Assembly: GCA_003220795.1 (NCBI GenBank)
Contig: QHTK01000054.1
Coordinates: forward strand, 1 to 64,000
DNA: 64,000 bases
Direction of reading: 5' to 3'
Source of the DNA: Gemmatimonadota bacterium
Lineage (GTDB): Bacteria; Gemmatimonadota; Gemmatimonadetes; Gemmatimonadales; GWC2-71-9
In this document: piece by piece, positions 26,976-34,956 of the stretch
Layout: every line of letters begins with the position of its first letter
Position numbering within the stretch: position 1 is the stretch's first letter
Notes under the pieces: generated by a model
What the model was told of the DNA's origin: nothing
The model's database searches: none
What the model saw: the letters and a program-made list of their open reading frames with translations, nothing else
Made by a program: the position numbers and the translations under genes

Positions 26976-27644
26976 GTGAGCGTCCCGGCACCTGAGACGC
27001 GGCGCCAGCGGCGGCGCATGGTGGCGGGCCAACTCGCGGCGCGCGGCATCACCGACCGGCGACTGCTCGCGACGCTGGCACGCCTGCCGCGCGAGTGGTT
27101 CCTGCCGCCGCACCTCGCGCACGACGCCTACGAGGACGCTCCGCTTCCGATCGGGAGCGGCCAGACGATCTCCCAACCCTACATCGTGGCATTGATGACG
27201 CAGTGCCTCGCGGTCCGGCGCGGCGACCGGATACTCGAGATCGGCACCGGGTCGGGATACCAGACGGCGATCCTGTCGCACCTGGGCGCCCGCGTGTGGA
27301 CGATCGAGCGGCTCCCCGATCTGCTCGTCGAAGCGGAGGAGCGGTTCCGTCGGCTGCGGCTCGCGCACCTCGAGACCCGGCTGGGCGACGGCGCGCGCGG
27401 CTGGCCGGAGCGCGCCCCGTTCCATGGCATCCTGGTCACGGCCGCGGCGCCGGACGTGCCGCCACCGCTCGTGGCGCAGCTCGTGCTGGGCGGGCGGCTG
27501 GTGATTCCGGTCGGTGACCTGAGCGCTCAAGAGCTGGTCATCCTCACGCGCACGCGCGCCGGACTCGACGAGCGGCGCGCGGGCGGCGTGCGGTTCGTGC
27601 CGCTCATCTCGCGACTCGCGTTCGGGGAAGGAGACCGGAACTGA
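26976..27644 (+). CDS. pcm: Protein-L-isoaspartate O-methyltransferase
   Basis: PCMT methylates isoaspartyl residues in damaged proteins so that they can revert to aspartate. The 222-residue protein carries the family motif GQTISQPYIVALMTQ and the SAM-binding motif ILEIGTGSGYQTAIL. Length matches the family. The GTG start precedes SVPAPETRRQRRRM; an internal ATG 14 codons later is the likely alternative. It heads a run with nfo and the metal-uptake genes. Confidence 0.93.
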   Translation: MSVPAPETRRQRRRMVAGQLAARGITDRRLLATLARLPREWFLPPHLAHDAYEDAPLPIGSGQTISQPYIVALMTQCLAVRRGDRILEIGTGSGYQTAILSHLGARVWTIERLPDLLVEAEERFRRLRLAHLETRLGDGARGWPERAPFHGILVTAAAPDVPPPLVAQLVLGGRLVIPVGDLSAQELVILTRTRAGLDERRAGGVRFVPLISRLAFGEGDRN

Positions 27645-28537
27645 AGCCGATTCGCGACGACCTGCTGGGCGCGCACGTATCGACGCTGGGCGGGGTCGGG
27701 ACGGCGCCCGCCCGGGCGCTGGCGATCGGCGCCACGGCCATCCAGGTCTTCACCAAGACGCCGAACCAGTGGCGCGAGCCCGTGCTGGCCGAGGCGGACG
27801 TCGCGCAATTCCGCGCCGAGCTTGCGACCGCCGGCATCCGGGTCGCCGTGTCGCACGACAGTTACCTGATCAATCTGGCAACACCGGACGAGCGGCTCCG
27901 GACGCGCAGCGCCCGCGCGTTCGCCGGCGAGCTGACGCGCTGCCACGCGCTCGGGATCCCGTGGGTCGTCTCGCACCCCGGCAACTACATCGACGACCGC
28001 GACGCCGGCCTCGAGCGTAACGCGCGTGGCTACGCGGCGTGTCTCGCGGCGGCGCCGGACGACGTCGGGGTGCTGATCGAGGGCACGGCGGGCGCCGGCA
28101 CGGCCCTGGGGTCGACGTTCGAGGAGCTCAAGGCGCTGCGCGACGCGATGCCGGCCGCCGTCCGGGCGCGGGTCGGGTTCTGCCTCGACACGGCCCATCT
28201 CCATGCTGCGGGGTATGACGTGGCCGGCGCGATCGACACGGTATGGGACCAATTCGACCGCACCGTCGGTCTCCCGCTGCTCAAGTGCTTGCACCTGAAC
28301 GACTCCAAGGGCGCGCGGGGCTCGCGCCTGGACCGGCACCAGTGGATCGGCGAGGGGGAGATCGGACCCGAGCCGTTCCGGCGGATCATGCGCGATGCGC
28401 GCTTCGCGGCAATGATTAAGATTATCGAGACGCCGAAGGGCGATGATCCGGTCCGGAACGACCGGCGGATGCTGCGCCGACTGCGCGCCTACGCGCGCGC
28501 CAACAGGCGTGGCGCGCCAACCGTAGGAGAAGCGTGA
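27641..28537 (+). CDS. nfo: Endonuclease IV, apparently starting at CTG
   Basis: Endonuclease IV cuts DNA 5' of abasic sites in base excision repair. The 298-residue protein shows LLGAHVSTLGGVGTAPARA at the N-terminus, then SHPGNY, LIEGTAGAGTALG, GFCLDTAHLHAAGYD and HLNDSKGARGSRLDRH, which hold the metal ligands. The conserved N-terminus lies upstream of any in-frame ATG, GTG or TTG. The best start is CTG at 27641, overlapping the pcm stop as CTGA, with GGAAGGAG about eight bases upstream. The next GTG (27782) would delete the first strand of the barrel. Neighbour pcm is also a damage-repair gene. Confidence 0.9.
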   Translation: MKPIRDDLLGAHVSTLGGVGTAPARALAIGATAIQVFTKTPNQWREPVLAEADVAQFRAELATAGIRVAVSHDSYLINLATPDERLRTRSARAFAGELTRCHALGIPWVVSHPGNYIDDRDAGLERNARGYAACLAAAPDDVGVLIEGTAGAGTALGSTFEELKALRDAMPAAVRARVGFCLDTAHLHAAGYDVAGAIDTVWDQFDRTVGLPLLKCLHLNDSKGARGSRLDRHQWIGEGEIGPEPFRRIMRDARFAAMIKIIETPKGDDPVRNDRRMLRRLRAYARANRRGAPTVGEA

Positions 28538-28884
28538 ACAAACCCACGCTGCAACGGGCACGTTGGACGAGTCCGCTCGCCGCGCTGCTCCTGGTGATTC
28601 AGGGGATCGCGGGGGGCGTCGTGCCCCTGGCGCACGCCGCGGAGCGGTTCTCCGCCCCGGCCCACATCGAAGCGCAGCACGGCTCTGACTGCCTGGTGCT
28701 GCATGACGAGCTGCGCTGCGCGCTGTGCCAATACGCCGCGACCCGGGTCACCACTCAGCGGCCGGACGCACGGCTCGTCACGACGCCCCACGCCGAGTCA
28801 CCGTACGACCGGTACCCCGTCGCGCCGACGCCCGCTGCGCGCCATCTCACAGCCCCACCCCGCGCTCCACCCTTCCTCTCGTAG
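28534..28884 (+). CDS. Small secreted Cys protein, DUF2946/CruR-like, possible regulatory upstream ORF
   Basis: The 116-residue product has a signal peptide (about 1-35, ending LAHA). It has a potential metal site made of C53, H57, C62 and C65 (CxxxH, then CALC), and a C-terminus ending PPRAPPFLS. It overlaps nfo by GTGA and ends 98 bases before an outer-membrane barrel gene. The same features occur in 32137-32469, which precedes a TonB receptor. As I recall, CruR of Bordetella pertussis (DUF2946) is an upstream ORF with a signal peptide, CxxC and RAPP-type tail that controls a TonB receptor in response to copper. Assignment to that type is inference from motifs and position. Confidence 0.75.
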   Translation: MNKPTLQRARWTSPLAALLLVIQGIAGGVVPLAHAAERFSAPAHIEAQHGSDCLVLHDELRCALCQYAATRVTTQRPDARLVTTPHAESPYDRYPVAPTPAARHLTAPPRAPPFLS

Positions 28885-28888
28885 CGAC

Positions 28889-28908
28889 CCGGCGTCGCGC
28901 GACGCCGG
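28889..28908 (+). promoter_or_regulatory. Perfect 20-base palindrome right after the small Cys ORF
   Basis: Starting five bases after the stop codon, CCGGCGTC and GACGCCGG pair around a GCGC loop, an eight-base stem made almost only of GC. No T-run follows, so it is not a standard intrinsic terminator. A weaker GC hairpin occupies the same position after the second small Cys ORF. Confidence 0.6.
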
Positions 28909-28982
28909 CTCACGACACGTGCGTCCGCTGCCAGTGCCGCCGGGCGCCAAGTTCGGCAGATCGAACGGGAGAATCGAGGGAG

Positions 28983-30254
28983 ATGACCATCCATCGCTAC
29001 GCATGCAGCGTCGCGCTCGCGTGTCTCGTCGCGGGGAGCGCGGGGCGCGCCGGCGCGCAGCAGCCGGTGCAGCGGCAGGTCGATTCGCTCGCGGCAGAGC
29101 TGCGAGCCCTGCGGGCGCGGGTCGATAGCCTGCGCGCCGCGCTGGCGCGCCAGCCCGGCGCCGCGCCGGCGCGCGCCCCGAAGGATACCGGCGCCGGCGA
29201 CGAGCTGGCGACGTTGCGCGCCGCCGCGGCGGCCGCCGCGGGGGCGGACACCTTGCGCGGAAGGCCGGACACCAGCGGTCAGACCAAGTTCATCGGGCGC
29301 GAGCGGAACCAGGCGCAGCTGAACCCGGAGATCAGCGTCACGGGCGACGTCCGCGCCTCAGCGCAGCATCCGGGAATCCAGCGAGACAACTTCGATCCGC
29401 GGGAGTTCGAGGTCGGGTTTCAGTCCGCGCTCGATCCGTACTCGAGCACCAAGATCTTCGTGAGCCTGGAGAACGGAGCGGTGAGCGTGGAGGAGGGGTA
29501 CGCTTACTGGACCGGACTCCCCGGGCATATCCGGTTCGACATCGGCAAATTTCGCCAGCAGTTCGGCGAGCTGAACCGCTGGCACCTGCACGCGCTGCCG
29601 GAGACCGAATACCCCGCCGCGCTGCGCGCCTATCTCGGAGACGACGGCCTGGCCGGCACTGGGATTTCCCTGTACCGGGCGTTTGGCGGACTCGGCACCC
29701 ACGAGCTGACGGCGCAAGTCACGCGCAGCGCGACCGACGCGTTGTTCGGCGGCGGCGGACGGCCGACGTACCTCCTACACCTGCTCAATTTCTGGCAGCT
29801 GACGCGCTCCGCCTACATGCAGATCGGTGTCACCGGTCTGTACGGCACCAACCCCGACTCGAGTTTGCGCACCAGGGTCGGCGGCCTCGACTTCCGGATG
29901 ACGTGGCGTCCACCGGCCCGAGCGTTGTACCGCGAATGGACGCTGCGGGCGGAGCTCTACGCATTGCGGAAAGAGTATGGCGGCGCTGGGGCCACGCACC
30001 TCGGCTGGTACGCCGGGACAACGTACAAGCTGGGCCAGCGCTGGATCGCCGGCGCACGCTACGACTACGTCGAAGACCCACTCTCGACCTTGATCACGCG
30101 GCAGATCACCCCGTCGCTCACGCTATGGGAGAGTGAGTGGGTCGAACTGCGTGCGCAGTACACCTGGGCGAAGTCGGCGGGCCGTGCGGCTACCGGGCAA
30201 CTCGCCCTCCAAGCCGTCTGGGCCATCGGACCACACAAACACGAGACCTACTGA
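28983..30254 (+). CDS. Outer-membrane beta-barrel (porin-like) protein
   Basis: The ATG has GAGGGAG just upstream; the frame is open further up, but only this start gives a signal peptide (ending AGAQQ). Residues about 30-60 form a short coiled coil (VDSLAAELRALRARVDSLRAAL), as in trimeric porins. The rest is built of alternating strands (EFEVGFQSALDPYSSTKIFVSLENGAVSVEEGYAYW) typical of a 12-16-stranded barrel. The 423-residue product is followed one base later by the ZnuA-like gene, so it probably lets a metal or its complex across the outer membrane. Family assignment is only structural. Confidence 0.78.
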   Translation: MTIHRYACSVALACLVAGSAGRAGAQQPVQRQVDSLAAELRALRARVDSLRAALARQPGAAPARAPKDTGAGDELATLRAAAAAAAGADTLRGRPDTSGQTKFIGRERNQAQLNPEISVTGDVRASAQHPGIQRDNFDPREFEVGFQSALDPYSSTKIFVSLENGAVSVEEGYAYWTGLPGHIRFDIGKFRQQFGELNRWHLHALPETEYPAALRAYLGDDGLAGTGISLYRAFGGLGTHELTAQVTRSATDALFGGGGRPTYLLHLLNFWQLTRSAYMQIGVTGLYGTNPDSSLRTRVGGLDFRMTWRPPARALYREWTLRAELYALRKEYGGAGATHLGWYAGTTYKLGQRWIAGARYDYVEDPLSTLITRQITPSLTLWESEWVELRAQYTWAKSAGRAATGQLALQAVWAIGPHKHETY

Positions 30255-30255
30255 C

Positions 30256-31296
30256 ATGCTCCCTTATTTGGCGCTGTTCCTCGCCTTCCACGGCGGGCCG
30301 CCCGCCGTGGCACGCCCGGTGAAGGTGGTCACCTCGCTCACGACCTACGCGGCGATCGCGCGCGAGATCGTGGGAGACCGCGGTACCGTGACGTCGATCG
30401 CCAACGGCGATGAGAACCCGCACTACGTCCAGCCAAAGCCGAGCTTTGTGCCGACGTTGTCGCAGGCGGATCTGTTCGTGACGACGGGCCTCGACCTGGA
30501 GCTGTGGGTCCCGGCGCTGCTGGACAAGGCAAACAACCCCAAGGTTACCGAGGGCGGTCCCGGCTACGTAGCCGCTTATGCGGGGATCGATCTGCTCGAC
30601 GTCCCCACGAGCTTCTCGCGCGCGCAAGGCGACATCCACGTGTTCGGTAATCCGCACATCTGGACCGATCCGATGAACGCGGTCCAGATCGCGCGCAATA
30701 TTCTCACCGGTCTCAAGCGGGTGTCCTCAGAGAACGCCGACTATTTCTCCGGGCGCGAGAAGGACTTCGAGGATCGGATCTCCCGCGCGCTCTTCGGGGA
30801 TGAGCTCGTGAAACTGCTCGGCGCGCAGACCCTCGCCGACTTGAACCGGCAGGGCAAGCTGCTCGACTTTCTCAGGTCCAAGCAGTACCAGGGGACTCCG
30901 CTGATCGACCGGTTGGGCGGGTGGCTCAAGGATGCGATGCCGTTTCGTGGAAAACAGGTCGCTTGCTATCACAAGGAGTGGGATTACTTCTCTCGGGAGT
31001 ATGGGCTGCCCTGCATCGACTACATCGAGCCCAAGCCCGGGATCCCGCCGACGCCGGGACACGTCCTCGAGGTCATCAACGAAATGCGCGAGCATCACAT
31101 CCAGGTGCTGCTGTCAACGAATTACTACGATCACAATCAGGTACTCGAGGTGGCGCAAAGGACCGGGGCGAAAGCGGTGATCGTGCCGTCCAACACGAAC
31201 GGCGCCCCGGGGATCAACACCTATTTCGATCTCATGAACCTCTGGCTTACCGAGCTGGCTCGCGCCTTCGGCAGCGGCGGGCCCGCAGCCAACTGA
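30256..31296 (+). CDS. Metal ABC transporter substrate-binding protein, ZnuA-like
   Basis: The 346-residue protein belongs to the cluster A-I binding proteins for Zn or Mn. H56 (ENPHYVQ), H134 (GNPHIWTDP) and H239 (ACYHKEWDYF) supply three expected ligands. The usual acidic fourth ligand is not clear (LSTNYYDHNQ in that place). The signal peptide is MLPYLALFLAFHGGPPAVA. It lies between the barrel gene and a ZnuB-like permease gene. No His-rich loop is seen, so the metal, whether Zn, Mn, Fe or Cu, cannot be told. Confidence 0.88.
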   Translation: MLPYLALFLAFHGGPPAVARPVKVVTSLTTYAAIAREIVGDRGTVTSIANGDENPHYVQPKPSFVPTLSQADLFVTTGLDLELWVPALLDKANNPKVTEGGPGYVAAYAGIDLLDVPTSFSRAQGDIHVFGNPHIWTDPMNAVQIARNILTGLKRVSSENADYFSGREKDFEDRISRALFGDELVKLLGAQTLADLNRQGKLLDFLRSKQYQGTPLIDRLGGWLKDAMPFRGKQVACYHKEWDYFSREYGLPCIDYIEPKPGIPPTPGHVLEVINEMREHHIQVLLSTNYYDHNQVLEVAQRTGAKAVIVPSNTNGAPGINTYFDLMNLWLTELARAFGSGGPAAN

Positions 31297-31312
31297 GTCG
31301 GGCGGAGGACGC

Positions 31313-32140
31313 GTGACCGGTTTTCAACTGATGATCCCGCCCTTCGTAGCGTGCATGGTGCTCGTCGCCATGCTGTCCTACCTCGGGCTGCACGTCATCG
31401 CGCGCGAGGTCATCTTCGTCGACCTCTCCCTCGCCCAGATGGCGGCGCTGGGCGGACTGTCGGCCCTGCTGATTCACGTCGAGGCCGACTCGAACTGGGC
31501 GTACGCCTTCGCTCTGCTCGCGACCGCCGTGGGCGCGCTGCTGTTCGCCTTGACGCGCACCTCGCACCGAGAAGAGCAGCGCGTGCCGCAGGAGGCGTTC
31601 ATCGGGATCGTGTACGTGGTCGCTTCGGCGGCAGCCGTCCTGGTCGCGAACAAGGTGCCGGGAGGCGGCGAGGCGATCGAGAAGACGCTAACGGGAAGCA
31701 TTCTCTGGGTCAACTTCAAGCCTACCATTGTCAAGCTGGCTGCGGTCTACGCCGCGCTCGGCGTGTTCCACTACGCCCTGCGGCACCGCTTCCTGACGAT
31801 CTCGTTCCACCCCGAAGAGGCCGAGCGGCTGGGATGGAAGATCCGTTGGTGGGACTTTCTGTTCTACCTGTCGTTCGGCGTCGTTATCACGCTGGCCGTA
31901 CCCGTGGCGGGCGTGTTGATGGTGTTCAGCTTCCTCGTCGTGCCGGCGGTCATCGCGTTCCTCTTCACGCGTGACATGCGGCGGCTCGCCTACATCTCCT
32001 GGGGTTCCGGCGCCCTCGCCTCGCTGCTCGGTCTGTGGGTGTCGTACAAAGCGGACCTTCCCACGGGGCCGCTGATCGTCTGCATGTACGGGGTGCTGCT
32101 CGCGCTAGCGTGGGTCGTGCGGGGGGTCAAGGCGGCGTGA
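31313..32140 (+). CDS. Metal ABC transporter permease, ZnuB-like
   Basis: The 275-residue protein has seven to nine hydrophobic helices. It contains the family core HVIAREVIFVDLSLAQMAALGG near the start and VPVAGVLMVFSFLVVPAVIAFLF near residue 205. It should be the membrane channel for the ZnuA-like protein upstream. No ABC ATPase gene lies in this block or elsewhere in the window close to it, so the motor must be encoded elsewhere. The GTG has GGCGGAGGA upstream. Its stop overlaps the next GTG. Confidence 0.9.
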   Translation: MTGFQLMIPPFVACMVLVAMLSYLGLHVIAREVIFVDLSLAQMAALGGLSALLIHVEADSNWAYAFALLATAVGALLFALTRTSHREEQRVPQEAFIGIVYVVASAAAVLVANKVPGGGEAIEKTLTGSILWVNFKPTIVKLAAVYAALGVFHYALRHRFLTISFHPEEAERLGWKIRWWDFLFYLSFGVVITLAVPVAGVLMVFSFLVVPAVIAFLFTRDMRRLAYISWGSGALASLLGLWVSYKADLPTGPLIVCMYGVLLALAWVVRGVKAA

Positions 32141-32469
32141 GCAGGATGCACTCGGTCCGGCTGCTCACGGCCCTACTCCAGCTCTCGCTGCCGGGGGCCG
32201 CCGCCTGGGCCGATGCACGCCTCGACAGCGCCGGCGCCCACGCGACCGCGCACGTCGAATCCCACACGACGAGCGCCTGCGCCCGGATTCACCCGCCGGA
32301 CTGCGCGCTCTGCCACTTCCTCAGCGCGCCATTCGCCGGCCGCCGCGCCGCCGCGCTGCGCCTCGCCACGAGCGGCGCGCGCACCCCGCGACCGGTCGAG
32401 CCGGCCCCGGTCCGCAACGCTCTCGCCCGTTTCTTCCCGCCACCCAGGGCTCCACCCGTTCTCTCCTGA
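32137..32469 (+). CDS. Second small secreted Cys protein, DUF2946/CruR-like, possible upstream ORF
   Basis: The 110-residue product starts at a GTG overlapping the permease stop (GTGA); an ATG three codons later is possible. A signal peptide ends AAAWA. C48, H52, C56 and C59 repeat the CxxxH...CALC pattern of the ORF at 28534, and the protein ends PPRAPPVLS. Apart from these motifs the two proteins share little, so the motifs are the conserved part. It stops 111 bases before a TonB-dependent receptor gene. The role, leader-type metal sensor or secreted metal chaperone, is inferred. Confidence 0.75.
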   Translation: MSRMHSVRLLTALLQLSLPGAAAWADARLDSAGAHATAHVESHTTSACARIHPPDCALCHFLSAPFAGRRAAALRLATSGARTPRPVEPAPVRNALARFFPPPRAPPVLS

Positions 32470-32474
32470 TGGCA

Positions 32475-32493
32475 CGACGCGCCACGCGCGTCG
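32475..32493 (+). promoter_or_regulatory. GC hairpin after the second small Cys ORF
   Basis: CGACGCG and CGCGTCG form a seven-base stem with loop CCACG, starting six bases after the stop codon. This matches the position of the palindrome behind the first small Cys ORF. No T-run follows. Confidence 0.5.
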
Positions 32494-32580
32494 GCCGATC
32501 CATAGAGCCGCCCCCACCTCGCCGGCGTGCAACACCGGAGACGGGGGGCCACGCGAACTCATTGCGATCAGGAGAAAACG

Positions 32581-34935
32581 ATGATTGCGAACACCGCCAA
32601 ACATTTGGCTCGCGCCGTGACGCTGGTAGCCTGCCTCGCCACCGCCGGTGGTTTCACCCGTTCCGTCGCAGCCTCCCCGCGGATCGCGCCGACCCCCGAG
32701 GGAGACATCAGCGGCACGGTCGCCGACAGCGTGTCGGGAACGCCCTTGTCGGGCGGCGAGGTGCGCATTCTGCAAGGCGGCGGCACCATCGCCATCGCCA
32801 CCACCGATGCGTTCGGCCGCTACGTCGTCCACAACCTCGCGGCCGGCGCGTACGCCGTCGAGGTGCGATACCTGGGCTACCGCTCGGTAACGCAGGACGT
32901 CACGGTCGCCGCCGGACGACCGACCACCGTCAACTTCCGGATGGTCCCTCTCCCGATCAACTTGTCCGCGGTCGAGGTGAAGGCAGCTGTGCCCCTTGCC
33001 GTCGACACGAGGACCGGCAACCAGATCTTCAAGCAAGACGACTACCACGGTGCCCCCACCAACACGACGTCCCAGATCCTGCAGCAGTCGATCGTAGGCG
33101 CCGCCCGCGCGCCCACGGGTGAAGTCCACATTCGGGGGCAGCACGCCGAGTATACCTACTACGTGGACGGCGTCCCCGTCCCCGCTGGCATCTCCGGGAG
33201 CTTGAACGAGCTGTTCGACCCCGAGGTCGTGAACCAGATCGACTTCCAAACGGGAGGGTGGGACGCCGAGTACGGCAACAAGAACGCCGCGATCGTCAAC
33301 GTCAACACCCGCATCCCCACCGGCGGCTTCCACCTCGACGCCTCGGGCTACGGCGGGTCGTTCACCGCCAACGGCCAGACCGTGAACTTGAGCACCAACG
33401 CGGGGAAGTTCGGCTTCTTCGCATCCGGAGCGCGTCAGGTCACCGACATGCGGCGCGAGCCCGTGGTGTTCGACACGGCGGGAAACCGCGTGGAGAACTT
33501 TCATAACCACGGCGAGGACCTGTTCGGATTCGGCAAGATCCAGTACGTCCCGTCCGATCGCGACGTAGTCAACCTCGACGTCAACCGCTCGCGCACCCGC
33601 TTCGCTGTGCCGTTCGACTCGGTGGAGGGCGTCATCGACGACAACCAGCAGGACGTGAACGGGTTCGTGAACCTCGGCTGGCGCCATCGGTTCGACCCCG
33701 GCATAGCGGCCGAGGCGGGGCGGACGTCCGAACTGTTCGCCGGCGCGTTCTTCCGCGACGGAAGCCTCAACTATACGCCTGGTCTCTCCGACGATCCTAC
33801 GTTCGTGTTCTTTCCGGACACGACGCACTACATCCTGAGCGAGGACCGCAATTTCCACACGGAGGGACTCAAGCTCGACTACACACTCCAGCCGCATCAC
33901 GGGCTCGAGTTCAAGGGCGGGGTGCTCGCGTCGTACACCGGCGGGCACGAGAACTTCGCGTCGGTCAGCAAAACGGGCAGCCCCGGGCCCACGTCGGACT
34001 CCGACTTGAAAGGGAGCGACGTGGGGGTGTACGCCCAGACGGCGATCGCGCCCTCCGACAAATGGGAGCTCCGCACCGGTGTGCGGTTCGACAACCACAA
34101 CGCCCCGTTCGCGGGAAACCAGCACCAGGTGAGCCCGCGGGTGAAGCTCAGCTTCTTCCCCGATCCCGGGAACACGTTTTGGGTCTACTACGGCCGGCTG
34201 TTCCTCCCCACGAACGTCGAGGACCTGCGCGCCATCACGAGCGATGCGCAGGGCGGCGTCGCCGCGTCTCCTACGCTGCCCGAGCGGGACGATTTTTACG
34301 AGGTCGGGTACGTGCATCGCTTCCCCGTCGGGATCGTCACGAAGCTGTCGGCCTACCACAAGCGCAGCAGCCCGGGCATCGACGACAACACCGTGCCGGG
34401 CTCCGCGATCGTGACATCCGTCAACATCGAACAGGTGCGCATCACGGGAATCGAGGGGGTCGTCGAGATCCGGCCGCGCGGCCCCGTGTCGGGGTACGTG
34501 AACCTCGGCCTCAACCACGCGTGGGGCGACGGAGCGATCACCGGGGGCTTCTTCCCCGATCAGCCGCCGTCCGGGAAGTTCGACCTGGACCACGACCAGC
34601 GTCTGTCGGGCGTTGCCAGCGTGGTGTACTCGAGCCGCGGCCTCTACGTTTCGGCGACTGGCATCTACGGCAGCGGTCTGACCAACGGGAACGATCCCGA
34701 CTCGACCTACGGCACCGGGTTGTTCGACTTCAATAAATCGATCAAGGTCGATCCCAGCTTCATCCTGAACGCGAGTGCGGGGTATACCCTGGTGGCGGGT
34801 GGCGTCGTGCTGCGGCCGCAGTTGTACGTCGACAATGTCTTCGACAAGAAGTATCTGCTCAAAGGGGCGTTCTTCAGCGGCGCGTCGGTGGGGCGGCCGC
34901 GCACGGTGCAGCTGCGGATGAACGTGGGGCTGTAG
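32581..34935 (+). CDS. TonB-dependent outer-membrane receptor
   Basis: The 784-residue protein has a signal peptide and a carboxypeptidase-regulatory-like domain (about 40-120: ISGTVADSVSGTPLSGGEVRI). A plug domain (about 130-235: VHIRGQHAEYTYYVDGVPVPAGISGSLNELFDPEVVNQIDFQTGGWDAEYG) and a long beta-barrel with a YVDNVFDKKYLLKG end follow. AGGAGA lies seven bases before the ATG. It should import a chelated substrate with TonB energy. Its place behind ZnuA/ZnuB-like genes and the small Cys ORF suggests a metal complex. The upstream 111-base gap holds only the hairpin and no clear promoter. Confidence 0.93.
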   Translation: MIANTAKHLARAVTLVACLATAGGFTRSVAASPRIAPTPEGDISGTVADSVSGTPLSGGEVRILQGGGTIAIATTDAFGRYVVHNLAAGAYAVEVRYLGYRSVTQDVTVAAGRPTTVNFRMVPLPINLSAVEVKAAVPLAVDTRTGNQIFKQDDYHGAPTNTTSQILQQSIVGAARAPTGEVHIRGQHAEYTYYVDGVPVPAGISGSLNELFDPEVVNQIDFQTGGWDAEYGNKNAAIVNVNTRIPTGGFHLDASGYGGSFTANGQTVNLSTNAGKFGFFASGARQVTDMRREPVVFDTAGNRVENFHNHGEDLFGFGKIQYVPSDRDVVNLDVNRSRTRFAVPFDSVEGVIDDNQQDVNGFVNLGWRHRFDPGIAAEAGRTSELFAGAFFRDGSLNYTPGLSDDPTFVFFPDTTHYILSEDRNFHTEGLKLDYTLQPHHGLEFKGGVLASYTGGHENFASVSKTGSPGPTSDSDLKGSDVGVYAQTAIAPSDKWELRTGVRFDNHNAPFAGNQHQVSPRVKLSFFPDPGNTFWVYYGRLFLPTNVEDLRAITSDAQGGVAASPTLPERDDFYEVGYVHRFPVGIVTKLSAYHKRSSPGIDDNTVPGSAIVTSVNIEQVRITGIEGVVEIRPRGPVSGYVNLGLNHAWGDGAITGGFFPDQPPSGKFDLDHDQRLSGVASVVYSSRGLYVSATGIYGSGLTNGNDPDSTYGTGLFDFNKSIKVDPSFILNASAGYTLVAGGVVLRPQLYVDNVFDKKYLLKGAFFSGASVGRPRTVQLRMNVGL

Positions 34936-34956
34936 AGCTGGCGACTCGTCTTACAC

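Noticed and set aside
27782-28537. GTG start for nfo
   Set aside because: It would remove the conserved first strand and catalytic-barrel motif LLGAHVS.
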